35,855 bases of DNA from a gamma proteobacterium symbiont of Stewartia floridana (lineage in GTDB: Bacteria; Pseudomonadota; Gammaproteobacteria; Chromatiales; Chromatiaceae), in the NCBI GenBank assembly GCA_003676145.1, contig NAUB01000007.1, positions 1-35,855 of the forward strand. The letters run 5' to 3'. Shown piece by piece: positions 19,810 to 27,546 of this stretch. Within the stretch, counting starts at the first letter, position 1; every line of letters starts with the position of its first letter. Made by a program: the position numbers and the translations under genes. A model generated the notes under the pieces. That model was not told the origin of the DNA. It saw only the letters and a program-made list of their open reading frames with translations, and ran no database searches.

Positions 19810-19912
19810 CGGGTTACTGCCGGCTCAATTTTAGCTAACCCGGGACAAATAGCTGCGATGTTTTAAGCTAAGCAGATTAACAGGCACAAGCCCAAAGTCG
19901 GGTGACTGCCGG
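19810..19912 (+). promoter_or_regulatory. Structured flhF leader with a duplicated motif
   Basis: CGGGTTA (19810-19816) pairs perfectly with TAACCCG (19836-19842). A second hairpin (TAGCT/AGCTA, 19850-19870) and a third (GGCA/TGCC plus GCCC/GGGT, 19883-19910) follow. GGGT[T/G]ACTGCCGG occurs twice, at 19811-19823 and 19900-19912, and the second copy runs into the G-rich ribosome binding site of flhF. GGCA at 19883 could pair with TGCC in either copy, so alternative folds are possible. It matches no riboswitch class I can name. Confidence 0.4.
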
Positions 19913-19924
19913 GGATTACGGATT

Positions 19925-21211
19925 ATGAAAATAAGACGTTTTTTCGCTTCTGACATGAGACAAGCCTTGCGTCAGGTTCGAGAAGCTTTGGGAGCCGATG
20001 CAGTGATCCTCTCAAACAAGGGTGTGGAAGGGGGTGTCGAGCTGGTGGCCGCGGTGGATTACGATGAGTCCGCCTTCAACAGCACCCAGCCAACCGCGAT
20101 CGAGACCGAAGAGTCCACCACCCAGCCCCAGCCTGCTGTAAGCGGAAGCTTCGCAACCGCTGCCTACACCGAGTTCGAGGAAGAGATCAAGCCCGCCACC
20201 GATCGCATCAAGCCAAAGGCTGACTACGATCCGGAACCTTCCCTGGAGAGACCTCGGGTTGAGTGGAGTCAGGATCCGGTTTTACGGGAGATGCGTCAGG
20301 AGATGCAGGCGCTGCGGCGAATGATGGAGAACGAGCTTTCCGAGTTGACCTGGCGTGATCTCGGTCATCGTCGCCCCCAGACCCAGGAGTTGATCCGACA
20401 GTTGATGGGCCTGGGCCTGGATGCGGCTCATTGTCGTGAACTGGCCTATCGGGCCGAAGATGCGGAATCCCCTGAACAGGCCTGGCATCAGGCACTGAAT
20501 CACCTGCGCCGAGAGTTGTCGGTGGAGAGCAACGACCTGCTGAATGCGGGTGGAGTATTGGCGCTGGTCGGACCTACCGGTGTGGGCAAAACCACCACCA
20601 TCGCCAAGCTGGCTGCCAAATTCTGTCTGCGTCACGGCAATCGTCACCTCGCCCTGATCTCAGCCGACAGCTACCGCATCGGTGCTCAGGAACAACTACA
20701 GAATTACGGTCGGATCCTCGATGTACCGGTTCGCAGCGCCGCGACTGCCGAGGAGCTGAGCAGCGCACTGCACGCCTTCTCCGAAAAACGCCTGGTGTTG
20801 ATCGATACCGCCGGCATGGGACAACGGGATCTGAAACTGACCGAGCGACTGGGCCTGCTGAGGCAGGGCAATCATCCGGTCAAAGCGTTACTTACCCTTT
20901 CCGCCACCACCCAGCGCAAAGCGCTGAGCCATGCGATTCGCTCATTTGGGGCGATTGCTCCGATTGGTGCGATCCTGACCAAAATGGATGAAGCCGCATC
21001 ACTGGGTGGTGTGGTCTCTGCGTTACTGGAGAGTCGACTGCCTTTGGCATTCACCACGGATGGTCAGCGGGTTCCTGAAGATATCCAGGTCGCCCGGGCA
21101 GAGAGACTAGTTCGGCAGGCTGTTGAAATGACGCAACAGACAGAGCATCAACCCGATGAGGAGTATCTGGCTATGGCCTTCGGAGGAACGAGTGAACATG
21201 CAAATGTCTGA
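19925..21211 (+). CDS. flhF: Flagellar biosynthesis SRP-type GTPase FlhF
   Basis: 428 aa. The N-terminus MKIRRFFASDMRQALRQVRE is typical FlhF, followed by a variable basic/acidic region (about 45-115), a helical N domain and the G domain. P-loop GPTGVGKTT (216-224), SADSYRIGAQEQL, LIDTAGMGQRD and LTKMDEAASLGG are all present, so GTPase activity is expected. FlhF marks the cell pole and recruits early flagellar components. It has its own sigma-54-like promoter. The last codons overlap the start of flhG. Confidence 0.95.
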   Translation: MKIRRFFASDMRQALRQVREALGADAVILSNKGVEGGVELVAAVDYDESAFNSTQPTAIETEESTTQPQPAVSGSFATAAYTEFEEEIKPATDRIKPKADYDPEPSLERPRVEWSQDPVLREMRQEMQALRRMMENELSELTWRDLGHRRPQTQELIRQLMGLGLDAAHCRELAYRAEDAESPEQAWHQALNHLRRELSVESNDLLNAGGVLALVGPTGVGKTTTIAKLAAKFCLRHGNRHLALISADSYRIGAQEQLQNYGRILDVPVRSAATAEELSSALHAFSEKRLVLIDTAGMGQRDLKLTERLGLLRQGNHPVKALLTLSATTQRKALSHAIRSFGAIAPIGAILTKMDEAASLGGVVSALLESRLPLAFTTDGQRVPEDIQVARAERLVRQAVEMTQQTEHQPDEEYLAMAFGGTSEHANV

Positions 21212-22076
21212 ACAGATCGAAGACCAGGCTACCGGATTGCGCAGAATGGTGAATCCAGAACCCGTCAGAGTGATTGCCGTCACCGGTGGCAAGGGTGGGG
21301 TGGGTAAGACCAATATCTCCGCCAATCTCGGTGTGGCCTTGCAAGAACTCGGGCGAAGGGTCATGCTACTGGATGCGGATATGGGGCTCGCCAATCTGGA
21401 CGTGGTGCTCGGATTACATGCTGAACACAATCTCTCCCACGTGATGCGGGGGGAGTCTTCACTGGAAGATATCATTGTTACCGGACCGAAAGGCATGAAA
21501 GTCGTGCCCGGGGCGTCCGGCATGCAGCATATGGCTGAGATGTCGCGTGCTGAAAACGCCGGATTGATCCATGCGTTCAGCGAGGTGGCCAACGATGTGG
21601 ATGTGCTGCTGATCGATACCGCAGCCGGCATCTCCGATCTGGTGATCAGCTTCAGCAGGGCGGCTCAGGAGCAGATCGTGGTGGTGTGTGACGAACCGGC
21701 CTCGATCACCGATGCGTATGCCATTATTAAGTTGCTGAATCGTGAGCATGGAATCAGTCGATTTCGTATACTGGCGAATATGGTGAAGAGCGTCCAGGAG
21801 GGCCGGGACCTCTACAACAAGATGTGTCGTGTCACCGATCAGTACCTTGATGTTATGCTCAGCTACATGGGGAGTATTCCTTATGATGAGCAGCTCAGAA
21901 AAGCGGTAAAGAGCCAAAAACCGGTTGTAGAGGCCTTTCCCCGCTCCAGAGTAGCGCAGGCGTTCAAGAATTTAGCTAAAAAGGCCGATAACTGGCCTGT
22001 ACCAACCGGAGTCAGTGGGGATCTGCAGTTTTTTGTCGAACGCCTGATCCAATTTTCAAGCCAATATGGGGAGTAA
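21198..22076 (+). CDS. flhG: Flagellar number regulator FlhG (FleN), MinD/ParA ATPase
   Basis: 292 aa from the ATG at 21198. An in-frame GTG at 21192 is better spaced from GGAGG at 21182-21186 (5 nt) and may be the true start, adding two residues. The N-terminal helix carries DQATGLR, the motif known to stimulate the FlhF GTPase. The deviant Walker A KGGVGKTN and DADMGLANLDVVLGL mark the MinD/ParA fold, and IDTAAGIS is the Walker B region. FlhG limits flagellar number and restrains FleQ-type activators. The start lies inside the flhF 3' end and the stop lies just before fliA, so translation is tightly linked. Confidence 0.95.
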   Translation: MQMSEQIEDQATGLRRMVNPEPVRVIAVTGGKGGVGKTNISANLGVALQELGRRVMLLDADMGLANLDVVLGLHAEHNLSHVMRGESSLEDIIVTGPKGMKVVPGASGMQHMAEMSRAENAGLIHAFSEVANDVDVLLIDTAAGISDLVISFSRAAQEQIVVVCDEPASITDAYAIIKLLNREHGISRFRILANMVKSVQEGRDLYNKMCRVTDQYLDVMLSYMGSIPYDEQLRKAVKSQKPVVEAFPRSRVAQAFKNLAKKADNWPVPTGVSGDLQFFVERLIQFSSQYGE

Positions 22077-22080
22077 GACG

Positions 22081-22827
22081 GTGAACGGTTTAGCGACATA
22101 CACCGCCGTGCAAAAACAGCAGAGCTACAATGATCTGGTTGATCAGCATGCAGGACTGGTGAAGAGGATTGCCTATCATCTGATGAACCGGCTGCCGCCC
22201 AATGTGCAGTCTGATGATTTGATCCAGGCCGGCATGTTGGGGCTGCTTGAGGCGAGCAAGAATTACGATCCCACGCAGGGCGCCAGCTTTGAAACCTATG
22301 CGGGCATCCGTATTCGTGGCGCCATGCTGGATGAGATCAGACGCAGCGACTGGACGCCAAGATCCGTGCACCGTAAAGCACGCATGGTGGCGGAAGCGAT
22401 GCGTGAGATCGAAAACAACGAAGGCCGGGACGCCCGGGATGTGGAAGTGGCGAAAGCCCTGGATATGAGTCTGGAGGAGTATCACCAGATTCTCCAGGAC
22501 TCGACCGGCTGCCGGATATTCAGTTTGGATGAACTGACCGCTGTCAGTGACGGTTTTCCGGCTACCAGGGAAGGCCCGATGGACAGCCCGTTCGATGGCT
22601 TGCAGAAGGATGCATTCAAGAAGGCATTGGCAGAGGCGATTGCAAGTCTGCCGGAGCGGGAGCGATTGGTCATCGCGATGTATTACGATGATGAAATGAA
22701 TCTTCGTGAGATCGGCCATGTGCTGGGTGTCAGTGAATCCAGGGTCTGTCAGATACACAGTCAGGCAACCCTGCGTCTACGTTCACGTTTGACGGACTGG
22801 CTCTCATTGGTCCGTGACGAAGAGTAG
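22081..22827 (+). CDS. fliA: Flagellar sigma factor FliA (sigma-28)
   Basis: 248 aa from the GTG at 22081, which has GGGGAG 7 nt upstream. The ATG at 22066 inside flhG is in frame but lacks a ribosome binding site. Region 2 has LVKRIAYHLMNRLPPNVQSDDLIQAGMLGLLEA and TYAGIRIRGAMLDEIR. Region 3 and region 4 (SLPERERLVIAMYYDDEMNLREIGHVLGVSESRVCQIHS) are complete. It directs transcription of filament, motor and chemotaxis genes, held in check by FlgM (not in the window). It starts 4 nt after the flhG stop. Confidence 0.96.
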   Translation: MNGLATYTAVQKQQSYNDLVDQHAGLVKRIAYHLMNRLPPNVQSDDLIQAGMLGLLEASKNYDPTQGASFETYAGIRIRGAMLDEIRRSDWTPRSVHRKARMVAEAMREIENNEGRDARDVEVAKALDMSLEEYHQILQDSTGCRIFSLDELTAVSDGFPATREGPMDSPFDGLQKDAFKKALAEAIASLPERERLVIAMYYDDEMNLREIGHVLGVSESRVCQIHSQATLRLRSRLTDWLSLVRDEE

Positions 22828-22891
22828 TAATTGGTTGGCCTGTGTGTGCCGAGATTGGAATCTACCGGTGATATGCAGGAGGGAGTGAGCA

Positions 22892-23275
22892 TTGGATAAA
22901 AACATGAAGATCCTCATCGTGGACGATTTCTCCACCATGAGGCGTATTATCAAAAACTTGCTACGTGATCTGGGCTTCAACAATACCCAGGAGGCAGATG
23001 ACGGTCTGACAGCACTACCGATGCTGCAGAGTGGTAATTTCGATTTTCTGGTCTCCGACTGGAATATGCCGGGTATGACCGGCATCGATCTGTTGAAAGC
23101 TGTGCGGGCGGACGAAAAACTGGCCGGTCTGCCGGTTTTGATGGTGACCGCCGAATCGAAACGTGAGCAGATCATCGAAGCGGCTCAAGCCGGCGTCAAC
23201 GGTTACGTCGTCAAACCCTTCACCGCTACGACCCTGGAAGAGAAGATCAACAAGATCTTTGAACGCGTGGGTTGA
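22892..23275 (+). CDS. cheY: Chemotaxis response regulator CheY
   Basis: 127 aa from a TTG at 22892 that sits 8 nt after AGGAGG; the ATG at 22904 would be 20 nt away, so TTG is preferred. It is a single receiver domain: acidic pair D11-D12, phospho-acceptor D56 (VSDWNMPG), the TA switch (VMVTAES) and the lysine of [22 protein letters not shown] is a classic CheY helix. Phospho-CheY binds the FliM N-terminus to change rotation. It is followed at once by cheZ. Confidence 0.96.
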   Translation: MDKNMKILIVDDFSTMRRIIKNLLRDLGFNNTQEADDGLTALPMLQSGNFDFLVSDWNMPGMTGIDLLKAVRADEKLAGLPVLMVTAESKREQIIEAAQAGVNGYVVKPFTATTLEEKINKIFERVG

Positions 23276-23301
23276 GCTTCAATCGCCTGGAGTTTATCAA
23301 T

Positions 23302-24036
23302 ATGGGGCAAAATCAGGATAACCAGCAGCGGTTAGAGACGGCAAGAGCATTGGTGGCCAGCCTGGAATCGGGCGATCAAGAAGAGTCTGAGAGACTGATT
23401 GCTTCTTTAACAACCCCCGCAAGTAACGATCAGTTATTCCTCGAAGTCGGTCGTTTGACCCGTGAACTGCATGAAGCGATAAACGGTTTTTTACTTGATG
23501 CCAAAATCAGTGACATGACAACGGTGGAAATACCCGATGCCAAGGAACGTCTGACCTATGTCATAACCATGACCGAGCAATCAGCGGATCGTACCCTCAC
23601 GGCAGTGGAAAAAAGTATGCCGCTGATCGAGAGTATCGAAAAACAGTCCACTGAACTCTCAGAGCAGTGGGAGCGACTGCGTTCCCGGATGCTGGATAAG
23701 GATGAGTTCGCCGATCTGAGTCGTGACCTCTCTCAGTATCTGATCAAATCAAAGGAGGATGCGGCAGCATTGCACAATAACCTGTCGGATGTGCTGATGG
23801 CCCAGGATTTTCAGGACCTTACCGGCCAGATTATCCGCAAGGTAATCACCCTGGTACATGATGTGGAAGAGAAGTTGGTCATGCTGGTCCGCATCACCGG
23901 CAACAAGCTTGAAGACGATTCTGGCAAGAAGGAGAAGGAAGAATTGGCTGGCCCGGCAATTCCTGGACTCGATCAAGGTGATCAAGTGACCAGTCAGGAT
24001 GACGTGGATGACCTGCTCTCAAGTCTTGGATTTTAG
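23302..24036 (+). CDS. cheZ: CheY-P phosphatase CheZ
   Basis: 244 aa from the ATG at 23302, which has TGGAG about 9 nt upstream; a TTG at 23272 overlapping the cheY stop is possible but less likely. The long helical hairpin contains the catalytic segment LMAQDFQDLTGQIIRKVI, with the glutamine that positions water for CheY-P hydrolysis. The C-terminus SQDDVDDLLSSLGF is the CheY-docking peptide. CheZ ends the chemotaxis signal. Family length is normal. Confidence 0.95.
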   Translation: MGQNQDNQQRLETARALVASLESGDQEESERLIASLTTPASNDQLFLEVGRLTRELHEAINGFLLDAKISDMTTVEIPDAKERLTYVITMTEQSADRTLTAVEKSMPLIESIEKQSTELSEQWERLRSRMLDKDEFADLSRDLSQYLIKSKEDAAALHNNLSDVLMAQDFQDLTGQIIRKVITLVHDVEEKLVMLVRITGNKLEDDSGKKEKEELAGPAIPGLDQGDQVTSQDDVDDLLSSLGF

Positions 24037-24107
24037 TTATTCGAGTTCAGACCGATATATCAGTCAATAAGAATGGCAATATTCGGCAGTGTTACCGGGA
24101 GTTATAG

Positions 24108-26390
24108 ATGAGCATCGATGTCAACGACGAAATCCTTCAGGATTTTCTGGTTGAAGCGGGTGAAATTCTCGAGTTGCTCAGTGAGCAATTGGTCGATCTG
24201 GAGCAACAGCCGGATGATTTTGATCTGCTCAATGCGGTATTTCGTGGTTTCCATACCATCAAAGGTGGCGCTGGATTTCTGACCATAGAGCCTCTGGTTG
24301 AGGTCTGTCATCGTGCTGAGGATGTATTCAACGTACTGCGCCAGGGACAGCGCAGCGTCGGCCCCGATCTGATGGATGCCGTGCTGGAGGTGCTCGATGT
24401 GGTCAACGTCATGTTCGATGAGGTCCGCCAGGGCATCATGCCGGACCATGCCGACCCAAGCCTGATTCAGAGACTCAATCAATACGCCGTGCCGGAAGGA
24501 GAGGAAGAGGAAGCCGAGGAGCAGCAGGAAGAGGTTGTAGAAGAGACTGTCGAAGAGCCGGAACCGGAAGTCGCCGATAACGCTGAGCAGAGTGCCGAAA
24601 GCAAGGATGAGTTGAGCGAGAATGAGTTCGAAGAGCTGCTGGATGCCATCCAGGAGCCCGAACCCAAAGCGGCTGCCAGTGATGAAATCACCGAAGATGA
24701 GTTCGAATCACTGCTGGATGAACTGCACGGCAAAGGTCAATTCTCCGGTAAGCCGAAGCAGGAGGCGCCAAAGGCGACCAAAGCCGCTTCCGATGATATC
24801 TCGGAAGATGAGTTCGAGGATCTTCTCGACCAGATCCATGGCAAGGGGAAATTCGATCCGGGCAAACTGCCAGACAAACCTACTGAGGCCGAATCCAAAC
24901 CAACTGCCAAACCACAAAAAACCGGTGCCCCGGCGAGTGACGAAATCACTGAGGATGAGTTCGAGAATCTGCTCGATCAGATCCATGGTGAGGGTAAGTT
25001 CGATCCAAACAAACTAAGCAAGGAAACTGAGGACAAAGCGAAATCGCAAGCGGCCAAGAAACCGGTGGCGAAAAAGAAGGTTGCGAAGAAGAAGGCTGCG
25101 CCTGCGAAAAAGGCGAAACCTGAGCCAGCCGCTAAACCGGCCCCCGCGAAACCGGCTAAAGCCGCCGCCAAACCCGCAGCCAAAGGGGCAAAACCCGCTG
25201 CGGCGAACAAGCCCCCGGCTGAGACAACCGTACGAGTCGATACCCAGCGCCTGGACGATATCATGAACATGGTGGGTGAGCTGGTGCTGGTGAGAAATCG
25301 CCTGGCGACATTGAAGGCGACCCTGAATGATGAAGAGGTCTCGAATGCGGTTGGAAATCTGGATGTGGTGACCTCCGATCTGCAGCTTGCGGTGATGAAG
25401 ACCCGCATGCAACCGATCAAAAAGGTTTTCGGCCGTTTTCCCAGAGTGGTGCGTGATCTGGCCCGCAGCCTGAAAAAAGAGATTGATCTCGAGATGCAGG
25501 GTGAGGATACGGATCTGGATAAAAACCTCGTCGAAGCGCTCGCTGATCCGCTGGTGCATCTGGTGCGCAACTCGGTCGATCACGGCATCGAGCAGCCGGA
25601 GGATCGGGAAGCGAAAGGCAAGCCAAGACGAGGCACCGTGGTTCTTTCGGCGGCTCAGGAGGGTGATCATATTCTGCTCTCGATCGCCGATGACGGTAAG
25701 GGTATGGATCCCGATGTACTCCGCCAAAAGGCCGTGGAGAAGGGCATGATGGATGCCGAAGCTGCCGCCCGACTCGATGACAAAGAGTGTTTCAATCTGA
25801 TCTTTGCGCCGGGTTTCTCGACCAAGACCGAGATCTCCGATGTATCCGGTCGTGGCGTGGGTATGGATGTCGTAAAAACCCGAATCGCCCAGATGAACGG
25901 CTCGGTTGAGATCGATTCCGAATGGGGGCAGGGCAGTATCATCATCATCAAGCTGCCACTGACACTGGCGATTCTGCCCACCCTGATGGTGTTGTTGAAC
26001 GATCAGCCCTTTGCCCTGCCGCTGGCCAGTGTGGTGGAGATCTTCAATCTCGATCTGAAACGGACCAATGTGGTGGATGGTCAGTTGACGATCATGGTGC
26101 GGGAGCGTGCCCTGCCGCTGTTCTATCTGCGCAACTGGTTGAGACCGAACAACCCATTGGCCGATGAGGAGAAGGGCAACGGTCATGTGGTGATCGTAAA
26201 CGTAGGTAATATTCAAGTGGGTTTGGTGGTGGATCATCTGATCGGTCAGGAAGAGGTGGTGATCAAACCCCTGGGGGCGCTGTTGCAAGGCCTGGAAGGT
26301 ATGGCGGGCGCCACCATAACCGGCGACGGTAAGATCGCTCTGATCATGGATGTACCTGGTCTGATGCGAAAATATGTTAAGAAGTTTTAA
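24108..26390 (+). CDS. cheA: Chemotaxis histidine kinase CheA with repeat-bearing linker
   Basis: 760 aa. P1 (Hpt, about 1-125) has the phospho-histidine H49 in GFHTIKGGAGFL. Residues about 126-375 are low-complexity: acidic, with four SEDEFEDLLDQIHG-like repeats, then a Lys/Ala/Pro-rich stretch (about 311-371). No typical P2 domain is recognised there. P3 dimerisation starts at about 376 (DTQRLDDIMNMVGELVLVRNRL). The P4 kinase has LVRNSVDHGIE, ADDGKGMD, FAPGFST and GRGVGMDVV. P5 (about 625-757) couples to CheW. It phosphorylates CheY and CheB. A GGGAG ribosome binding site precedes the ATG. Similar repeat-bearing linkers may occur in Pseudomonas-type CheA proteins. Confidence 0.97.
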   Translation: MSIDVNDEILQDFLVEAGEILELLSEQLVDLEQQPDDFDLLNAVFRGFHTIKGGAGFLTIEPLVEVCHRAEDVFNVLRQGQRSVGPDLMDAVLEVLDVVNVMFDEVRQGIMPDHADPSLIQRLNQYAVPEGEEEEAEEQQEEVVEETVEEPEPEVADNAEQSAESKDELSENEFEELLDAIQEPEPKAAASDEITEDEFESLLDELHGKGQFSGKPKQEAPKATKAASDDISEDEFEDLLDQIHGKGKFDPGKLPDKPTEAESKPTAKPQKTGAPASDEITEDEFENLLDQIHGEGKFDPNKLSKETEDKAKSQAAKKPVAKKKVAKKKAAPAKKAKPEPAAKPAPAKPAKAAAKPAAKGAKPAAANKPPAETTVRVDTQRLDDIMNMVGELVLVRNRLATLKATLNDEEVSNAVGNLDVVTSDLQLAVMKTRMQPIKKVFGRFPRVVRDLARSLKKEIDLEMQGEDTDLDKNLVEALADPLVHLVRNSVDHGIEQPEDREAKGKPRRGTVVLSAAQEGDHILLSIADDGKGMDPDVLRQKAVEKGMMDAEAAARLDDKECFNLIFAPGFSTKTEISDVSGRGVGMDVVKTRIAQMNGSVEIDSEWGQGSIIIIKLPLTLAILPTLMVLLNDQPFALPLASVVEIFNLDLKRTNVVDGQLTIMVRERALPLFYLRNWLRPNNPLADEEKGNGHVVIVNVGNIQVGLVVDHLIGQEEVVIKPLGALLQGLEGMAGATITGDGKIALIMDVPGLMRKYVKKF
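24606..25004 (+). repeat. Four CheY-docking-like repeats encoded in the cheA linker
   Basis: Within CheA, the core [S/T]E[D/N]EFExLLD occurs at residues 170-179, 195-204, 232-241 and 281-290; the last three continue as xxHGxG. The central phenylalanines are spaced 25, 37 and 49 residues. The pattern resembles FliM SQEEIDALL and CheZ SQDDVDDLL in this window. The repeats are in-frame coding sequence, separated by Lys/Pro-rich spacers. Confidence 0.85.
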
Positions 26391-26481
26391 CAAACCGGTC
26401 ATTGACGGTCTGGTGCACTCTTTCGGCAAGGTTTGGCTTGCAGTCCGTCTCTAAGGCTAAGGTCAACTTTGAAGAGGGACT

Positions 26482-27546
26482 ATGGGCGCCAAAGTGCGAG
26501 TACTGATTGTCGACGACTCAGCTTTTTTTCGTAATCGTGTCGCGGCTGCACTGCAATCCGCACAAGATATGGAAATCATTGGCTTTGCGGCCAATGGTGA
26601 AGAGGCGATCCGGCAAACAAGGAGCCTCAAGCCCGACGTGGTAACCATGGATGTGGAGATGCCGGTGATCGATGGAATCACCGCCGTTCGCAGAATCATG
26701 GCTGAGACACCAACCAAGATTCTGATGTTTTCAGCACTCACCACCGAGGGCGCCAAAGAGACCCTCGATGCACTGGATGCGGGGGCAATGGACTTTCTGC
26801 CCAAAGAGATGAGCAATCCGGTAGCCGGCGCCGAAGAGACTTCCAAGGCGCTGCTGGAGCGGGTTCGGGGTTTGGCTAAATCCCCACTCTCCCTGTCGCG
26901 AGCCAGTATGAAGGAGTACCTGACCCCATCACCCTCACGGGTCGCCAACGTGGGTCAGACAGCACCGACATTCTCAAGCAGTCCGGAAATGGTGGCGATC
27001 GGCGCATCCACCGGTGGACCGGTGGCATTGCGACAGGTATTGAGTGCCTTGCCGAGAAACTATCCTCTGCCGGTGGTTGCCGCCGTGCATATGCCGGGCA
27101 GTTTCACCCGGGCCTATGCGGAGCGTCTCGATGGCTCCTGTGCAATCAAGGTCAAGGAGGCAACGGATCGTGAAGTCTTGCAGCCCGGTGTGGCGCTGAT
27201 CGCGCCTGGCGGAAAACAGACGACAGTGGTACGTGGTGCCGGTGGTTATCAGGTACGGATCTCCAACCCGCTGCCGGGAGAGATCTACCATCCCAGTGTC
27301 GATCAGATGCTGGCATCGGTGGCGGAAAGCTACCGGGGTAAAGCGCTTGCGTTGATCCTCACCGGTATGGGATCAGATGGACTGGAGGGTGCGAAAAAGC
27401 TCAAGCGATACGGCTCCTCCCTGTGGAGTCAGGATCAGAAGAGCTGTGTGGTTTATGGTATGCCGCAGGCAGTCGAGAAGGCAGGTCTATGTGACAAGGT
27501 GTTGAGTATCGATGAGATTGGGCCACTTATGGCGAGAGTGAAATGA
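26482..27546 (+). CDS. cheB: Chemotaxis protein-glutamate methylesterase CheB
   Basis: 354 aa. The N-terminal receiver has DD at 11-12, D57 (VTMDVEMP) and a PKEMS segment near the lysine position. The C-terminal esterase has the catalytic serine in GASTGGP, histidine in VHMPGSFT and aspartate in GMGSDGLEG. It demethylates and deamidates chemoreceptors for adaptation. It has a GAAGAGG ribosome binding site. The cheB stop overlaps the motC start (ATGA). The partner methyltransferase CheR is not in the window. Confidence 0.96.
   Translation: MGAKVRVLIVDDSAFFRNRVAAALQSAQDMEIIGFAANGEEAIRQTRSLKPDVVTMDVEMPVIDGITAVRRIMAETPTKILMFSALTTEGAKETLDALDAGAMDFLPKEMSNPVAGAEETSKALLERVRGLAKSPLSLSRASMKEYLTPSPSRVANVGQTAPTFSSSPEMVAIGASTGGPVALRQVLSALPRNYPLPVVAAVHMPGSFTRAYAERLDGSCAIKVKEATDREVLQPGVALIAPGGKQTTVVRGAGGYQVRISNPLPGEIYHPSVDQMLASVAESYRGKALALILTGMGSDGLEGAKKLKRYGSSLWSQDQKSCVVYGMPQAVEKAGLCDKVLSIDEIGPLMARVK

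Larger units (their letters stand above)
19422..19924. other. Intergenic region upstream of flhF
   Basis: 503 nt. The first 300 nt contain no recognisable gene; TCAATC/GATTGA forms a small hairpin near 19509-19527. The last part contains the sigma-54-like promoter at 19758-19773 and a structured leader (19810-19912) in front of flhF. Confidence 0.5.

Noticed and set aside
19774..19924. c-di-GMP (GEMM) riboswitch upstream of flhF
   Set aside because: GGGACaaAtAGC resembles part of the consensus, but the GCAAA and GGGACGCAAAGCC core and the receptor tetraloop are absent.
24051..24058. ACCGATAT upstream of cheA as a sigma-28 -10 element
   Set aside because: Only six of eight bases match GCCGATAA, and no TAAA lies at the right distance upstream.
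24074..24088. TGGCAATATTCGGCA upstream of cheA as a sigma-54 promoter
   Set aside because: GG and GC are only nine bases apart, not the required ten, and the -12 element is GGCAG rather than TTGCA.
25014..26429. A 471-codon open frame on the minus strand opposite cheA
   Set aside because: It is antisense to the conserved P3-P5 domains of CheA. Its translation is His/Gln/Arg-rich with no recognisable domain, typical of a frame mirrored from a GC-rich gene.
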